This document shows positions 42,597 through 51,449 of a DNA stretch of 64,000 nucleotides, piece after piece. Each line of letters begins with the position of its first letter. The first letter of the stretch is position 1. Both the position numbers and the translations under genes were made by a program. The notes below the pieces were generated by a model, which was given only the letters and a program-made list of their open reading frames with translations, made no database searches and was not told the origin of the DNA. Source of the stretch: Streptomyces venezuelae (GTDB lineage: Bacteria > Actinomycetota > Actinomycetes > Streptomycetales > Streptomycetaceae); contig NZ_CP029192.1 in NCBI RefSeq assembly GCF_008642315.1, positions 8,618,001-8,682,000 on the forward strand, written 5' to 3'.

Positions 42597-44387
42597 GTGA
42601 ACGAACACCACGCACCAGATCCCCACCTGCCGATGCTGACCTTCCCGCAGGCCGAACGCCTGAGGGGCCTGACAGCCGAGCACCTCCTCACCCGCCACGG
42701 GATACGCCCGCGGATCGAGGGCGACGCCGTGCTGTGGGGCGACGGACGCCGCAGTCCGCTCCCGAACCTGGCGCACCAGTGCCGCGCCACGGCCGACGAG
42801 CACTGGCCCCGCCTGATCGAACAGCACTTCACGACGCTGGAGAACGGCTCGCGGGGTGGGGAGAGCGCGCGGGAACTGCTCGAAGGGGCCGTCCTGCGGC
42901 TCCTGCCCGACGACTCCTTCCCCGGCGAGACGGCGAACAGCTTCCGCTACGCGCGGCCGGTCGCCGAAGGCCTGCTCCTCGCGCTCGCCCTCGACACCCC
43001 CACCTCGGTGCGCATCCTCACCGACCACGACGTGGCACGCGCCGGACTGGACCAGCTCTGGGTGGCCGCCCGCAACAACCTGATCCGCGAACTCGTCGAG
43101 CACGACGAGGTGACAGGACCGCAGGGCGCGCGGCTGTGGACCGTGTACGGCGACTCCCACTTCGTGGCCAGCAAGGCACTCGTGCTCCCCGAACTGGCCC
43201 GCGCGACCACCGGCAGCGACCTGCCGGAGGCCGGCGCGCTCGTCGTCCTGCCCAGCCGCAACCTGCTGGCGTTCCACCCCATCGAGGACGGCACGGTGGT
43301 GGACGCGGTCAACGACCTGGGGGCGTACGCGCTCGGCGCCTACGACGACGGGCCCGGCGCACTCTCGCCGCGGCTGTACTGGTGGCACGAGGGACGGATG
43401 ACCTCGCTCACCGCCATCGACCACGAGACCCGCTCCTTCTCCGTGGTGCCCCCGCCCGATCTGATGGAACTGATGAAGAAGCTCCACGCGGAGAGCCCGC
43501 CCGCCCCCGCGGCACCGCAGACCGCCCCCGTCGGCGCACCCGGTGGGGAGCCGGTCGGAGCGGAGGCCGACGCGGCCGACCTCGACCCCGCCGCCGCGGC
43601 CGAGGGCATCGCCCGTCTCGCGCAGAGCGAGGCAGGCGTCGCCCACACCTTCGCCGCCACGAAGCGGCTGAGCGACGTCCGCTTCGCCTCCGACCCCGAC
43701 GGCGCGCGCCTGGAGACCTGGGAGGCGTGGGTGTGGGCGATGCAGACCGGCTCGGCGCTGTTCCGCACGACCGCCGAGACCGGCGGAACGGTCGAGTGCC
43801 GCATCACCGATCGCACCCTGCACCTGACCGCCACAGGACCCGTACCGGGCGCGGACGCCCGCGCCTGGCTCGACGCCTTCTACCTCGCCGTCGTCTGCAG
43901 GGAACAGGACCGCCTGACGCTGCTCTGCAACGTGCCGCTCGACGACCTGCGCCGGGCCGCCCCCGCCGACGAGTACGTCTTCCACTGGATCCGGACCCTG
44001 CGGGCGTTCTGGCTCAGGCAGCCCATGGACGACGTCGTCCAGCACCTCATCGCCACCATGGAGACCTCCCACCCCCACGTCGCGACCAGCACCCCCGGCG
44101 ACTTCCTCAACCTCATCGACTACCAGCCGGCCGCCCTCATGCACCGCCTGATCGCGGGCGACCGTGCCGCCTTCGCCGAGGCCCTCACCGAAGCGCTCGC
44201 GCACCACGAGCGGTACTGGAGCGACAGGGCCGACGCCGGAACCACCGCGCTCTACCACCGCATCGCCCTCGGTCCGCTCGCCCTGGCATGCCTGGCGTAC
44301 GACTCGGACTTTCCCGTCGACGAGGCGTCGCCGTACCTGCCGAAGCACCTCCTCAAGCGCGACTGGCTCGGCGAGTTCCCCACGTAG
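42597..44387 (+). CDS. Two-domain protein with C-terminal Imm49-like immunity domain
   Basis: A 596-residue soluble protein. The N-terminal 290 residues (SFRYARPVAEGLLLALALDT, LDQLWVAARNNLIREL, LVVLPSRNLLAFHPI) are not assigned. An Ala/Pro-rich linker spans about 300-325. The C-terminal 270 residues contain AEGIARLAQSEAGVAHTFAA, the region HHERYWSD, and the ending LGPLALACLAYDSDFPVDEA with YLPKHLLKRDWLGEFPT. This ending is characteristic of the immunity 49 family that neutralises secreted toxins of polymorphic systems. No toxin gene is adjacent, so it may be an orphan immunity protein. Confidence 0.65.
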   Translation: MNEHHAPDPHLPMLTFPQAERLRGLTAEHLLTRHGIRPRIEGDAVLWGDGRRSPLPNLAHQCRATADEHWPRLIEQHFTTLENGSRGGESARELLEGAVLRLLPDDSFPGETANSFRYARPVAEGLLLALALDTPTSVRILTDHDVARAGLDQLWVAARNNLIRELVEHDEVTGPQGARLWTVYGDSHFVASKALVLPELARATTGSDLPEAGALVVLPSRNLLAFHPIEDGTVVDAVNDLGAYALGAYDDGPGALSPRLYWWHEGRMTSLTAIDHETRSFSVVPPPDLMELMKKLHAESPPAPAAPQTAPVGAPGGEPVGAEADAADLDPAAAAEGIARLAQSEAGVAHTFAATKRLSDVRFASDPDGARLETWEAWVWAMQTGSALFRTTAETGGTVECRITDRTLHLTATGPVPGADARAWLDAFYLAVVCREQDRLTLLCNVPLDDLRRAAPADEYVFHWIRTLRAFWLRQPMDDVVQHLIATMETSHPHVATSTPGDFLNLIDYQPAALMHRLIAGDRAAFAEALTEALAHHERYWSDRADAGTTALYHRIALGPLALACLAYDSDFPVDEASPYLPKHLLKRDWLGEFPT

Positions 44388-44486
44388 GGGCAGTGACGGT
44401 TCTGCGCGAAAGCGGCTCAAGACACCGGCGTGTTGGCGTCGATGGGTGTTGTCCACGACGGTGCCGATGGGCGAGTGTTCTGTGTT

Positions 44487-47400
44487 ATGGACTGTGACCG
44501 GCACAACACGGTGTTGCCCCTGTCCCGACGTCAACTGTTCGTCGCCGCGGGCGCGTCCGGGGCCGTCGCCGCCCTCGGGACCGCCGCCCCGGCGCCGGCC
44601 CGGCCCCGCACCACCGTCCCCCTCTCGTTCACCCGCGTGACGAACGGCGCGGCGACGCTCGTACCGGGCGCGGACCGGCTGATCGTCGAGGCGCAGGCCA
44701 CCCTGTGGTCCCTGCCCCGCACCGGCGGCGAGGCGGTGCCGCTGACGCCGGCGGGGCTGGAGCCGAACCGTCCCGTGTACGCGCCGGACGGGACGTCGGT
44801 CGCGTTCTGCGCGTACCAGGACGGCGGATTCCACATCTGGACGATGCGCGCCGACGGGTCGGGGTTGCGGCAGCGCACCGAGGGGCCCTGGGACGACCGG
44901 GGCCCGGCCTGGTCGCCCGACGGCTCGCGGATCGCCTTCGCGTCGGAGCGGGGCGGCGATCCGGTGCGCGGCGGCTCGTACCGCATCCATGTCCTGGACG
45001 TCGCGAGCGGCGACATCGTCCGCGTGACCGGGCGCCCCGGTCAGGACGGCCCTCTGCAGGACGGCCCGTGGGAGGACTTCGACCCCACGTGGTCGCCGGA
45101 CGGCGGGCGACTCCTCTTCGTGCGCGGCAAACCGGTCGCGACGCAGACGGGCAGCACCACGCTGGAGGCCCGCACCATCGCGTCCGTCCCGGCCGGGGGA
45201 GCGGGCCCCGTCACGGTCACCCACACCGAGACGGCGAAGGCGCAGGTCATGACGCCCGCCCTCGCCCCGGACGGAGAACGCCTCGCGTATCTGCGGACCA
45301 CGGCCGCGCCCCACGGGTCCTGCACGCTGGTCGTCGACGGCAGGCCCGTCGCACTCGACGGCGACCTGGCTCCCGTGCCGCCGCGCTGGACGGAGGAGGG
45401 GAGGCTCCTGCTCACGGTGGACGGCCGGTTCACGCTCGTACGTCCCGACCGTTCCGACGGTCCCGATCGTCCCCACAGCGTCGGCGAGCCGGAGGGCTCT
45501 GATCGAGCTCTGCCCCCGGGGCGAGGTCCGGTCCCGGGCGACCCGGAAGTGATCCCCTTCGACGCCACCCTGCCCGTGCGACGCCCGCACTACCGGGTCA
45601 AGGAGTACGACCTGGGCCTCGGGCGGGCCCGTCCCACGCGCGGCATCCACCTGCCCGCCCTCTCGCCCGACGGCCGTCGCATCGCCTTCGCCGCGCTCAA
45701 CTCGCTCTGGCTGGCCCCCACTTCGGGCGGCAAGCCGCCCCGGCGGCTGCACCGCGCCCCGGCCACCGGCTACCTGCTCGCCCCTGCCTGGGCACGGGAC
45801 GGCAAATCCTTGGTCTACGCCGACGACCGCGACGGACTGCTCGGCGTGTACCGCCACGACCTCGCCACCGGAGCCGAGACCGCACTGGCGACCGGAGGCC
45901 GCGTCCACCCCGTCCTCTCGCCCGACGGCGAACGGCTCGCCTGCCTCGACATGACCGGCCGCCTCGTCGTACGCGACCTCGCGTCCGGCACCGAACGCGC
46001 GCTGGTCACCCCGCTCGGCGGAGGAGGCCTCCCCGGCCGGCCCAGCTGGTCGCCCGACGGCCGGTACGTGGCGCTCTGCGACCGGAACCGCATCAATCAC
46101 CGCTTCCGCGAGGGCTACAACCTGATCCGCGTCGTCGACGCGCACACCGGAGCCGACCGCCTGTACGCCGTGGCCCCGCACGCCTCGCTCTCCGACCGGT
46201 ACGACTCGGGGCCCGTCTGGTCGCCGGACGGCCGCTGGCTCGCCGTGATCGTCGAATCGGCGCTGTGCCTGCTGCCCGTACGGCCCGACGGCACGCCGCG
46301 CGGCGCACTCCGGGTCCTCTCCGACGAACCGGCCGACCACCCGTCGTGGGCGGGCGACTCGAAGTCGCTCCTCTATCTGTCGAGCGGGAAACTGCGCCTC
46401 GTCGGCATCGGTACGGGAGGGGATCGCCCGCGCACGGTGCGGGTGCCGTTGGACCGGCGCAGGCCAGCGCCCGCGGACGTCGTCGTCCACGCGGGTCGGC
46501 TGTGGGACGGCACCGGCGACGAGGTCCGGGACGACGTCGACATCGTGATCAGCGCCGGCCGCATCACCTCCGTACGACCCCACCGCCCCGCAGGCCCGGC
46601 CCGCCCCGCGGACCGCCGCGTCGACGCCTCGCACCGCACGGTCGTCCCCGGCCTCTGGGACACGCACACGCACCCCTGGCAGACGACCTACGGCGGACGC
46701 CAGACAGCGGGCCAACTGACGTACGGCATCACCACAGCCGTCTCACTCGGCGGCTTCGCCTACGAACAGGCCCGCATCCGCGAGGCGGTGTACGCGGGCG
46801 AACTGGCGGGCCCCCGCCTGCTCACGACCGGCGAACTGCTGGACGGCGCGCGCGTCGCGTACAGCATGGGCCGCTCCCACCGGAGCCGGGCGGCACTGGG
46901 TCGCTCGCTGCGACGCGGAGCGGCACTCGACTGGGACTTCGTCAAAACCTATGTGCGGGCGCCGGGCTGGGTGATGGAGGAGGCGGCACGCTTCGCGCAC
47001 GAGAAGCTCGGAGTGCGCACGGGCGGCCACCTCCTCTCGCCAGGCATCCAACTCGGCCAGGACCTCACGTCCCACCTGCAGGCCACCCAGCGCGCGGAGT
47101 TCGGGCACGCCATCACGGCCACCGGCCGCGCGTGGGACGACGTCATCGAGATCTACAGCGGCCGGGGCGCGGCCTTCTCCCTCATCGCCACACCGTTCAC
47201 CTCCGCGCCCCTGCTCGGCGCGGACCCGGCACTCGCGGACGACCCGCGCGTCACCGCGGTGATGCCGCCGTGGGACGCGGCGGCGGTGAAGGCGGGCGCG
47301 GCCGCACCGCCGAGCGAGGCCCAGCTGGCGACACTGCGCCGGGAGACCGACATCTACCGCCGCATCCTGTCAGAGGGCGGCGAGGTGGCCCTCGGCACGG

Positions 47401-47768
47401 ACCAGCCCATCGTCCCGGTGGGCCTCGCCCTCCACCTGGGCCTGCGCGCCCTCCACCTGGGAGGCCTGACCCCGGCGGAGGCGCTGCGCACCGCGACCCT
47501 GCGGCCGGCCCGGGTGTTCGGCCTCGACCGGGAGCTGGGCACGGTCGAACCGGGAAAGATCGCCGACCTGACCGTGGTGGACGGCGACCCGTTCACCGAT
47601 TTCGACACGATGGTGCGGACGGTGTCGGTGCTCAGGGCCGGAAACCTCTACAGGACCGCGGACCTGACCTCGGCCTTCGAGCGGCGACGGCGGGACGAGG
47701 GGGAGGCGGACTGGCTGAAGGTGGGGCGCCTGATGCGGAGAGACGGGTGCTGCGCGCCGGTGGGCTGA
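44487..47768 (+). CDS. Exported TolB-propeller/amidohydrolase fusion
   Basis: About 1,093 residues. The N-terminus carries a Tat-like motif, SRRQLFVAAGASGAVAALG. Residues 40-640 contain many PD40/TolB repeats, each with WSPDG-type turns (PTWSPDGGRLLFVRG, PSWSPDGRYVALCD). Residues 650-1090 are an amidohydrolase with metal ligands His727 and His729 (WDTHTHPW), a carboxylate or Lys-bearing strand near VKTYVRAPGW, and ALGTDQP. Such imidazolonepropionase-like enzymes with propellers act on cyclic amides or peptides outside the membrane. The start is uncertain: the ATG at 44487 is chosen for the Tat motif; GTG 44430 or ATG 44442 would extend it. Confidence 0.88.
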   Translation: MDCDRHNTVLPLSRRQLFVAAGASGAVAALGTAAPAPARPRTTVPLSFTRVTNGAATLVPGADRLIVEAQATLWSLPRTGGEAVPLTPAGLEPNRPVYAPDGTSVAFCAYQDGGFHIWTMRADGSGLRQRTEGPWDDRGPAWSPDGSRIAFASERGGDPVRGGSYRIHVLDVASGDIVRVTGRPGQDGPLQDGPWEDFDPTWSPDGGRLLFVRGKPVATQTGSTTLEARTIASVPAGGAGPVTVTHTETAKAQVMTPALAPDGERLAYLRTTAAPHGSCTLVVDGRPVALDGDLAPVPPRWTEEGRLLLTVDGRFTLVRPDRSDGPDRPHSVGEPEGSDRALPPGRGPVPGDPEVIPFDATLPVRRPHYRVKEYDLGLGRARPTRGIHLPALSPDGRRIAFAALNSLWLAPTSGGKPPRRLHRAPATGYLLAPAWARDGKSLVYADDRDGLLGVYRHDLATGAETALATGGRVHPVLSPDGERLACLDMTGRLVVRDLASGTERALVTPLGGGGLPGRPSWSPDGRYVALCDRNRINHRFREGYNLIRVVDAHTGADRLYAVAPHASLSDRYDSGPVWSPDGRWLAVIVESALCLLPVRPDGTPRGALRVLSDEPADHPSWAGDSKSLLYLSSGKLRLVGIGTGGDRPRTVRVPLDRRRPAPADVVVHAGRLWDGTGDEVRDDVDIVISAGRITSVRPHRPAGPARPADRRVDASHRTVVPGLWDTHTHPWQTTYGGRQTAGQLTYGITTAVSLGGFAYEQARIREAVYAGELAGPRLLTTGELLDGARVAYSMGRSHRSRAALGRSLRRGAALDWDFVKTYVRAPGWVMEEAARFAHEKLGVRTGGHLLSPGIQLGQDLTSHLQATQRAEFGHAITATGRAWDDVIEIYSGRGAAFSLIATPFTSAPLLGADPALADDPRVTAVMPPWDAAAVKAGAAAPPSEAQLATLRRETDIYRRILSEGGEVALGTDQPIVPVGLALHLGLRALHLGGLTPAEALRTATLRPARVFGLDRELGTVEPGKIADLTVVDGDPFTDFDTMVRTVSVLRAGNLYRTADLTSAFERRRRDEGEADWLKVGRLMRRDGCCAPVG

Positions 47769-47801
47769 GCGCAGCGCCCCCTCCGCAGGCGCCACCTGCT
47801 C

Positions 47802-48422
47802 CTACTCGAAGCGGGAGGTGTCGCCCGCGCCGCGCCGCACGATCTCCGCCTCGCCGTCGGAGAAGTCGATGACGGTGGTCGGCTCGGTACCGCAGTCGCC
47901 GGAGTCGATGACCGAGTCCACGAGGTGGTCGAGACGCTCCTTGATGTCCCAGCCCTGGGTCAGCGGCTCCTCCTGGTCGGGCAGCAGCAGCGTGCTGGAC
48001 AGCAGTGGCTCGCCGAGCTCGGCCAGGAGGGCCTGGGTGACCGTGTGGTCGGGGATGCGCACGCCGACCGTCTTCTTCTTGGGGTGCATCATCTGGCGCG
48101 GCACCTCTTTGGTGGCGGGCAGAATGAACGTGTAACTGCCGGGCGTGGCGGCCTTGATGGCACGGAACACGTCGTTGTCGAGATGGACGAACTGCCCCAT
48201 CTGCGCGAAGCTCTCGCACATCAGGGTGAAATGATGCCGGTCGTCGAGCCGCCGGATCGACCGGATGCGGTCCATGCCGTCACGGCTCCCGAGCTGACAC
48301 CCCAGCGCGTAACAGGAATCCGTCGGATACGCGACGAGCGCGCCGGATCGGATCCCGTCGACCACGCTGCTGATGCTGCGCCGCTGGGGGTTGTCGGGGT
48401 GCACGTCGAAGTACTTGGCCAT
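47802..48422 (-). CDS. Sua5/YciO/YrdC-family protein (threonylcarbamoyl-AMP synthase-like)
   Basis: A 206-residue cytoplasmic protein. The YrdC-fold nucleotide and RNA-binding face is visible in GALVAYPTDSCYALGCQLG, RIRSIRRLDDRHHFTLMC, PGSYTFILPATKEVPRQMM and PKKKTVGVRIPDH. The KxR and SxN motifs of true Sua5 are partly altered, which fits the shorter YciO branch. Sua5 makes the threonylcarbamoyl group of tRNA t6A37; YciO activity is lower. It lies downstream of the AlaRS paralogue on the same strand, a second tRNA-related gene. Confidence 0.9.
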   Translation of the reverse strand: MAKYFDVHPDNPQRRSISSVVDGIRSGALVAYPTDSCYALGCQLGSRDGMDRIRSIRRLDDRHHFTLMCESFAQMGQFVHLDNDVFRAIKAATPGSYTFILPATKEVPRQMMHPKKKTVGVRIPDHTVTQALLAELGEPLLSSTLLLPDQEEPLTQGWDIKERLDHLVDSVIDSGDCGTEPTTVIDFSDGEAEIVRRGAGDTSRFE

Positions 48423-48431
48423 TGGTCGAGT

Positions 48432-48623
48432 CTAGGTGACCGGGGTGTGCTGGCCGGTGCTCGGGCCTGTGTCGGAAGGCCTGTCGTTCACCCAGCCGTA
48501 TCCGTGCCGGGAGAGGCACCGGATCACCTCTCCGCCGCCTGTCGAGCGGGCGCCCACGACACTGGCAACCCGGAGAGGGCCGGCGCCGTGACGGAGCCGG
48601 CCTTCACCCACCGGGACGGTCAC
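48432..48623 (-). CDS. Possible small protein between AlaRS-like and Sua5-like genes
   Basis: A 63-codon frame whose GTG overlaps the AlaRS-like stop by 4 bp (GTGA) and which ends 9 bp before the Sua5-like start. It contains GAGPLRVASVVGARSTGGGE and VIRCLSRHGYGWVND. Third-position GC is about 80%, lower than its neighbours, and no good ribosome binding site is seen. I do not recognise a family. It is either a coupled small gene or a spurious frame. Confidence 0.3.
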   Translation of the reverse strand: MTVPVGEGRLRHGAGPLRVASVVGARSTGGGEVIRCLSRHGYGWVNDRPSDTGPSTGQHTPVT

Positions 48624-49807
48624 TCCGGCCGCAGGCCGAGCACGAGGTCGCGCGGCAGGCCGTGCGTGTCGTGGAGATAGCGCAAGCGCTCCTCGTCCAG
48701 CGGCCCGCGGAACCGGGGCTGGGCCAGGATCCGTCGCCCCCGCTCCAGAAGCCGCCGGAACCGCTGCTCCTCGTCGAGCAGCAGCACGCGTACGTCGCCG
48801 GGGTCCATGTCCTGCCGGAAGTGGTCCAGAGTGTGCCGCAGCAGTTCGTCCGGCAGGTCCCCGAGACCGCGTGACCCGTGCTCCTCACGCCAGAGGACGG
48901 TGAGCAGGCGCCGCACCAGCCGGCGCAGCACATACCCGCGGCCGGTGTTGCTCGGCCGCACTCCGTCCCCGATGACGACGACGGCGGACCGCAGATGGTC
49001 GCAGACGAGCCGCAGCGACGTCTCGTCCAGCGGCCACAGTCCCGGCACGAGCAGGCGCCAGGGCTCGAACACATCGCTCTCGAACACCGACGACTTGCCC
49101 TGCAGGGTGGCGACCAGCCGCTCCAGACCGAGTCCGGTGTCGATGTTGCGCTGGGGGAGCGGTACGAGGGAGCCGTCGTCGAGCTTCCGGTAACGCATGG
49201 TGACGTGGTTCCACATCTCCACCCAGCGGTCGTCCTGGGAGGGCGTCGACCGCGGCGGAACGTCATCGCCACCGGCTCTACTCCCGGTCCAGAGGAAGAT
49301 CTCCGAGTCGGGACCGCACGGTCCGGTCGGCCCGTTGGACCACCAGTTGTCCTCCACGGTCAACTCCACCGGAACCCCGAGCTCCTCCCACACCTGCAGG
49401 GAAGCGGTGTCGGGGCCGGTGCGGTCGTCGCCGCCGAAGACGGTGGCGTGCATCGACCGTGGGTCGACGCCCAACCCCTCGGTCAGGAGCTCGTACCCCC
49501 AACGCAGGCTCTGCGGCCCTTCGTAGTCGCCGAGCGACCAGGTGCCGAGCATCTCGAAGACGGTGAGATGCGTGGGGTCGCCGACTTCTTCGAGGTCGGT
49601 GGTGCGCAGACAGCGCTGCACGTTGACGAGCCGGTTGCCGAGCGGGTGCGGGCGCCCCTCCAGATACGGGGTGAGGGGGTGCATGCCCGACGTGGTGAAC
49701 AGGACGGGGTCGCCGGGCGGCGGCAGCAGGGTCGAGCCGGTGATCCTGTGGTGTCCGCGCTCCTGGAAATAGTCGATGAACGTGCGGACGACCTGGTCGG
49801 TGTGCAT
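48620..49807 (-). CDS. Truncated alanyl-tRNA synthetase paralogue
   Basis: A 395-residue class II synthetase fragment-like protein. It has the AlaRS catalytic core: FIDYFQERGHHRITGSTLLP, FTTSGMHPLTPYLEG, NVQRCLRTTDLEEVGDPTHL, FEMLGTWSLGDYEG and GPTGPCGPDSEIF, then the tRNA-recognition helices (GRGYVLRRLVRRLL). It stops where full AlaRS (about 880 residues) would begin its editing and C-Ala domains. The ATG at 49807 has GAAGGAG. It is not the housekeeping enzyme. Such paralogues can charge free substrates or tRNA for natural-product or regulatory use. A candidate leader peptide and hairpin precede it. Confidence 0.88.
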   Translation of the reverse strand: MHTDQVVRTFIDYFQERGHHRITGSTLLPPPGDPVLFTTSGMHPLTPYLEGRPHPLGNRLVNVQRCLRTTDLEEVGDPTHLTVFEMLGTWSLGDYEGPQSLRWGYELLTEGLGVDPRSMHATVFGGDDRTGPDTASLQVWEELGVPVELTVEDNWWSNGPTGPCGPDSEIFLWTGSRAGGDDVPPRSTPSQDDRWVEMWNHVTMRYRKLDDGSLVPLPQRNIDTGLGLERLVATLQGKSSVFESDVFEPWRLLVPGLWPLDETSLRLVCDHLRSAVVVIGDGVRPSNTGRGYVLRRLVRRLLTVLWREEHGSRGLGDLPDELLRHTLDHFRQDMDPGDVRVLLLDEEQRFRRLLERGRRILAQPRFRGPLDEERLRYLHDTHGLPRDLVLGLRPE

Positions 49808-49891
49808 GAGGTGGCTCCTTCGCGTGGAGAGCGGGGAGGCACCGGACAACGGTCCGCGCGGTGATGGATCGACGAAGGGATCCGGCGATGT

Positions 49892-49922
49892 CCATCGGCG
49901 GGCCGTTTCCGGTCGCCGATGG
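49892..49922 (-). promoter_or_regulatory. Stable leader hairpin upstream of the AlaRS paralogue
   Basis: CCATCGGCG and CGCCGATGG form a perfect 9-bp stem, and inside it CCG/CGG closes a 4-nt loop. It begins 16 nt after the stop of the small Ala-rich ORF and ends about 85 nt before the synthetase start. Its position fits an attenuator or a block on translation. Confidence 0.5.
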
Positions 49923-49938
49923 AGAGGGGGGAAAGACG

Positions 49939-50007
49939 TCAGGCGGCGGCAACCGGCGAGCTGGTCGCTCGCGCGGTCGCGTCGGTGCGTGGGCCTGTGA
50001 CGTTCAT
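49939..50007 (-). CDS. Candidate 22-residue Ala-rich leader peptide of the AlaRS paralogue
   Basis: An ATG-initiated ORF of 22 codons, six of them Ala, ending SSPVAAA-stop with three consecutive GCC codons. It starts without a ribosome binding site directly 7 bp after a -10 element (TATCCT), as a leaderless transcript would. A strong hairpin follows. Ribosome stalling at the terminal Ala codons when charged tRNA-Ala is scarce could control the downstream synthetase. This is inference from layout; high-GC DNA is rich in Ala codons by chance. Confidence 0.4.
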   Translation of the reverse strand: MNVTGPRTDATARATSSPVAAA

Positions 50008-50014
50008 GTGGCCG

Positions 50015-50020
50015 AGGATA
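50015..50020 (-). promoter_or_regulatory. -10 element TATCCT of the leader transcript
   Basis: TATCCT is followed by exactly seven bases and the ATG of the small ORF. The -35 region (around 50038-50043) is a poor match. It would drive leader, AlaRS paralogue and possibly the Sua5-like gene. Confidence 0.4.
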
Positions 50021-50076
50021 ACGAGCCCGCCGGGCGGGGGCACGCGATTATCCGCCGGGCTCACCGCGGGTGGGGA

Positions 50077-50697
50077 TCACCACCAGTAGGCGGGGTAGCG
50101 CGGTGTCCGGGGGCGGGCGTATGAGGCGGCCCAGCCCGCGAGGACGAGCAGCCCGGCGGATCCCACGAGCAGGGGTACGAAGGTGGCGGGGCGCGGCGTG
50201 TTCAGGACGATGACGACTGCGGTCGCGCACGCGGGGGAGTGCGGGGTACGGGCCACGGTCATCACGGCGAGACTGATCCCGGCGGCGAGGGCCGCCGCCC
50301 ACGGCGAACTGCCGGACGCGGCGACGACCGCGTAGCCCACGGCGGCGCACAGCAGATGCCCGACGATCACACTGCGGGGCTGGGCGAGCGGCAGCGCCGG
50401 CGCGCCATGGATGATCGCCGCGGACGCGGCCAGCGGGGGTATCAGCACGGGCTCGTGGATGACGGAACCTATCGCCACCAGAACCAGCAGCACGGCGGTC
50501 GCGGCGCTGATGTTGTGCAGGGCGGCGCCGGGCGAGGGAGGGGCGGGCGCACGACCGGCGAGGCGGGCGCGGAAGCGGGAACGGCCGGAGCGGGCAAGGG
50601 GGACAACGGGTACAGGGGCACCCGGTACGTGCGCGCAGGACACGGGGGCAGCGGATGCGCAGACAGGCTGCGCGTCAACGATTTCGTCGGTGCTCAA
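50077..50697 (-). CDS. HPP-family integral membrane protein
   Basis: A protein of up to 206 residues with four to five membrane helices after a polar N-terminus. The HPP family core is seen in LIPPLAASAAIIHGAPALPL and AQPRSVIVGHLLCAAVGYAV, then ARTPHSPACATAVVIVLNTP and VGSAGLLVLAGWAASY. Some cyanobacterial HPP proteins transport nitrite across membranes; in actinobacteria the function is unknown. The 50697 start is a TTG without a clear ribosome binding site, so the true start may lie inside the first 60 codons. Confidence 0.8.
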   Translation of the reverse strand: MSTDEIVDAQPVCASAAPVSCAHVPGAPVPVVPLARSGRSRFRARLAGRAPAPPSPGAALHNISAATAVLLVLVAIGSVIHEPVLIPPLAASAAIIHGAPALPLAQPRSVIVGHLLCAAVGYAVVAASGSSPWAAALAAGISLAVMTVARTPHSPACATAVVIVLNTPRPATFVPLLVGSAGLLVLAGWAASYARPRTPRYPAYWW

Positions 50698-50872
50698 GAC
50701 GGTGCGATTCCGGGGCAGGGCCGACGGGAGACCCGGACGGCGATGGCAGAAGGGCAGGAGTCGGCCCGTCTTCCCTCGCGGTCGGCAGGGACGTGGGCAC
50801 CGGCGGCGGTCCGGGTGGGGATATCCGCGTACTCACCCGGGATTCTATCCGGCGCTCTTGCGTAGCCGCAGG

Positions 50873-51367
50873 TCAGGGTGCTGATCGGCGCAGGCGGTCG
50901 AGCTCGGCGCCGATGTTCTCCCGCAGCGGATCGTGCTGCGACCCCAGCGCGAACCGGTCGTCACTCCACCGTTCGCGCGGGTAGAGCCACACCGGCTCGC
51001 CGACGAGGTCCGGGGGCTCCCACTCGTAGCGCGGCCATATGTGGGCGTGCAGAAAGGGATCCGTATTGCCGAGGATCTCCAGATTCACGCGCCGGAAGCC
51101 CGGATCCGCCCGTCGACAGGTCTGCTCGACGGCTTCCCCGAGCTGGTCCATGTCGGCCAGGAACTGGAGCCGCCGCTTCCGGGGCAACTCCGAAAGCCGT
51201 TGCACTCCGGGATCGTCGACGAGGAGGACGGAGTACCCCGGCAGGAACTGCACGTCCCCGATCACGGCGAACCCCGCCCCCAGCCTCCGCAGCACGGAGG
51301 GGTTCTCACCTCTGAGCGCGCTCCCGATCCGGTCGGTCTTCCAGGCCGTGCTGCTTTCGGAGTCCAT
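50873..51367 (-). CDS. HIT-like superfamily protein
   Basis: A 164-residue cytoplasmic protein. The histidine region is FLHAHIWPRYEW with His107 and His109; the third His of the classical triad is replaced by Arg or Trp positions, so this is a divergent HIT member. VIGDVQFLPGYSVLLVDD and FRRVNLEILGNTDPFLHAHI give the HIT strand pattern. HIT proteins hydrolyse or transfer nucleoside phosphates. A -10-like TAGGTT lies six bases before the ATG, suggesting a leaderless start. Confidence 0.78.
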   Translation of the reverse strand: MDSESSTAWKTDRIGSALRGENPSVLRRLGAGFAVIGDVQFLPGYSVLLVDDPGVQRLSELPRKRRLQFLADMDQLGEAVEQTCRRADPGFRRVNLEILGNTDPFLHAHIWPRYEWEPPDLVGEPVWLYPRERWSDDRFALGSQHDPLRENIGAELDRLRRSAP

Positions 51368-51449
51368 GCGACGAACCTACAAGGGCCTGCCACAGACCCC
51401 GATTCGCTGTCGCGGCCGCTGCCTTACCCCGCGACTGCGCGCTCAGGCA

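Noticed and set aside
42540..46715. Very long minus-strand open frame of about 1,390 codons
   Set aside because: It lies antisense to the Imm49-like and TolB-amidohydrolase genes, its composition is Gly/Arg/Val-rich noise, and it crosses two real genes. High GC depletes stop codons in shadow frames.
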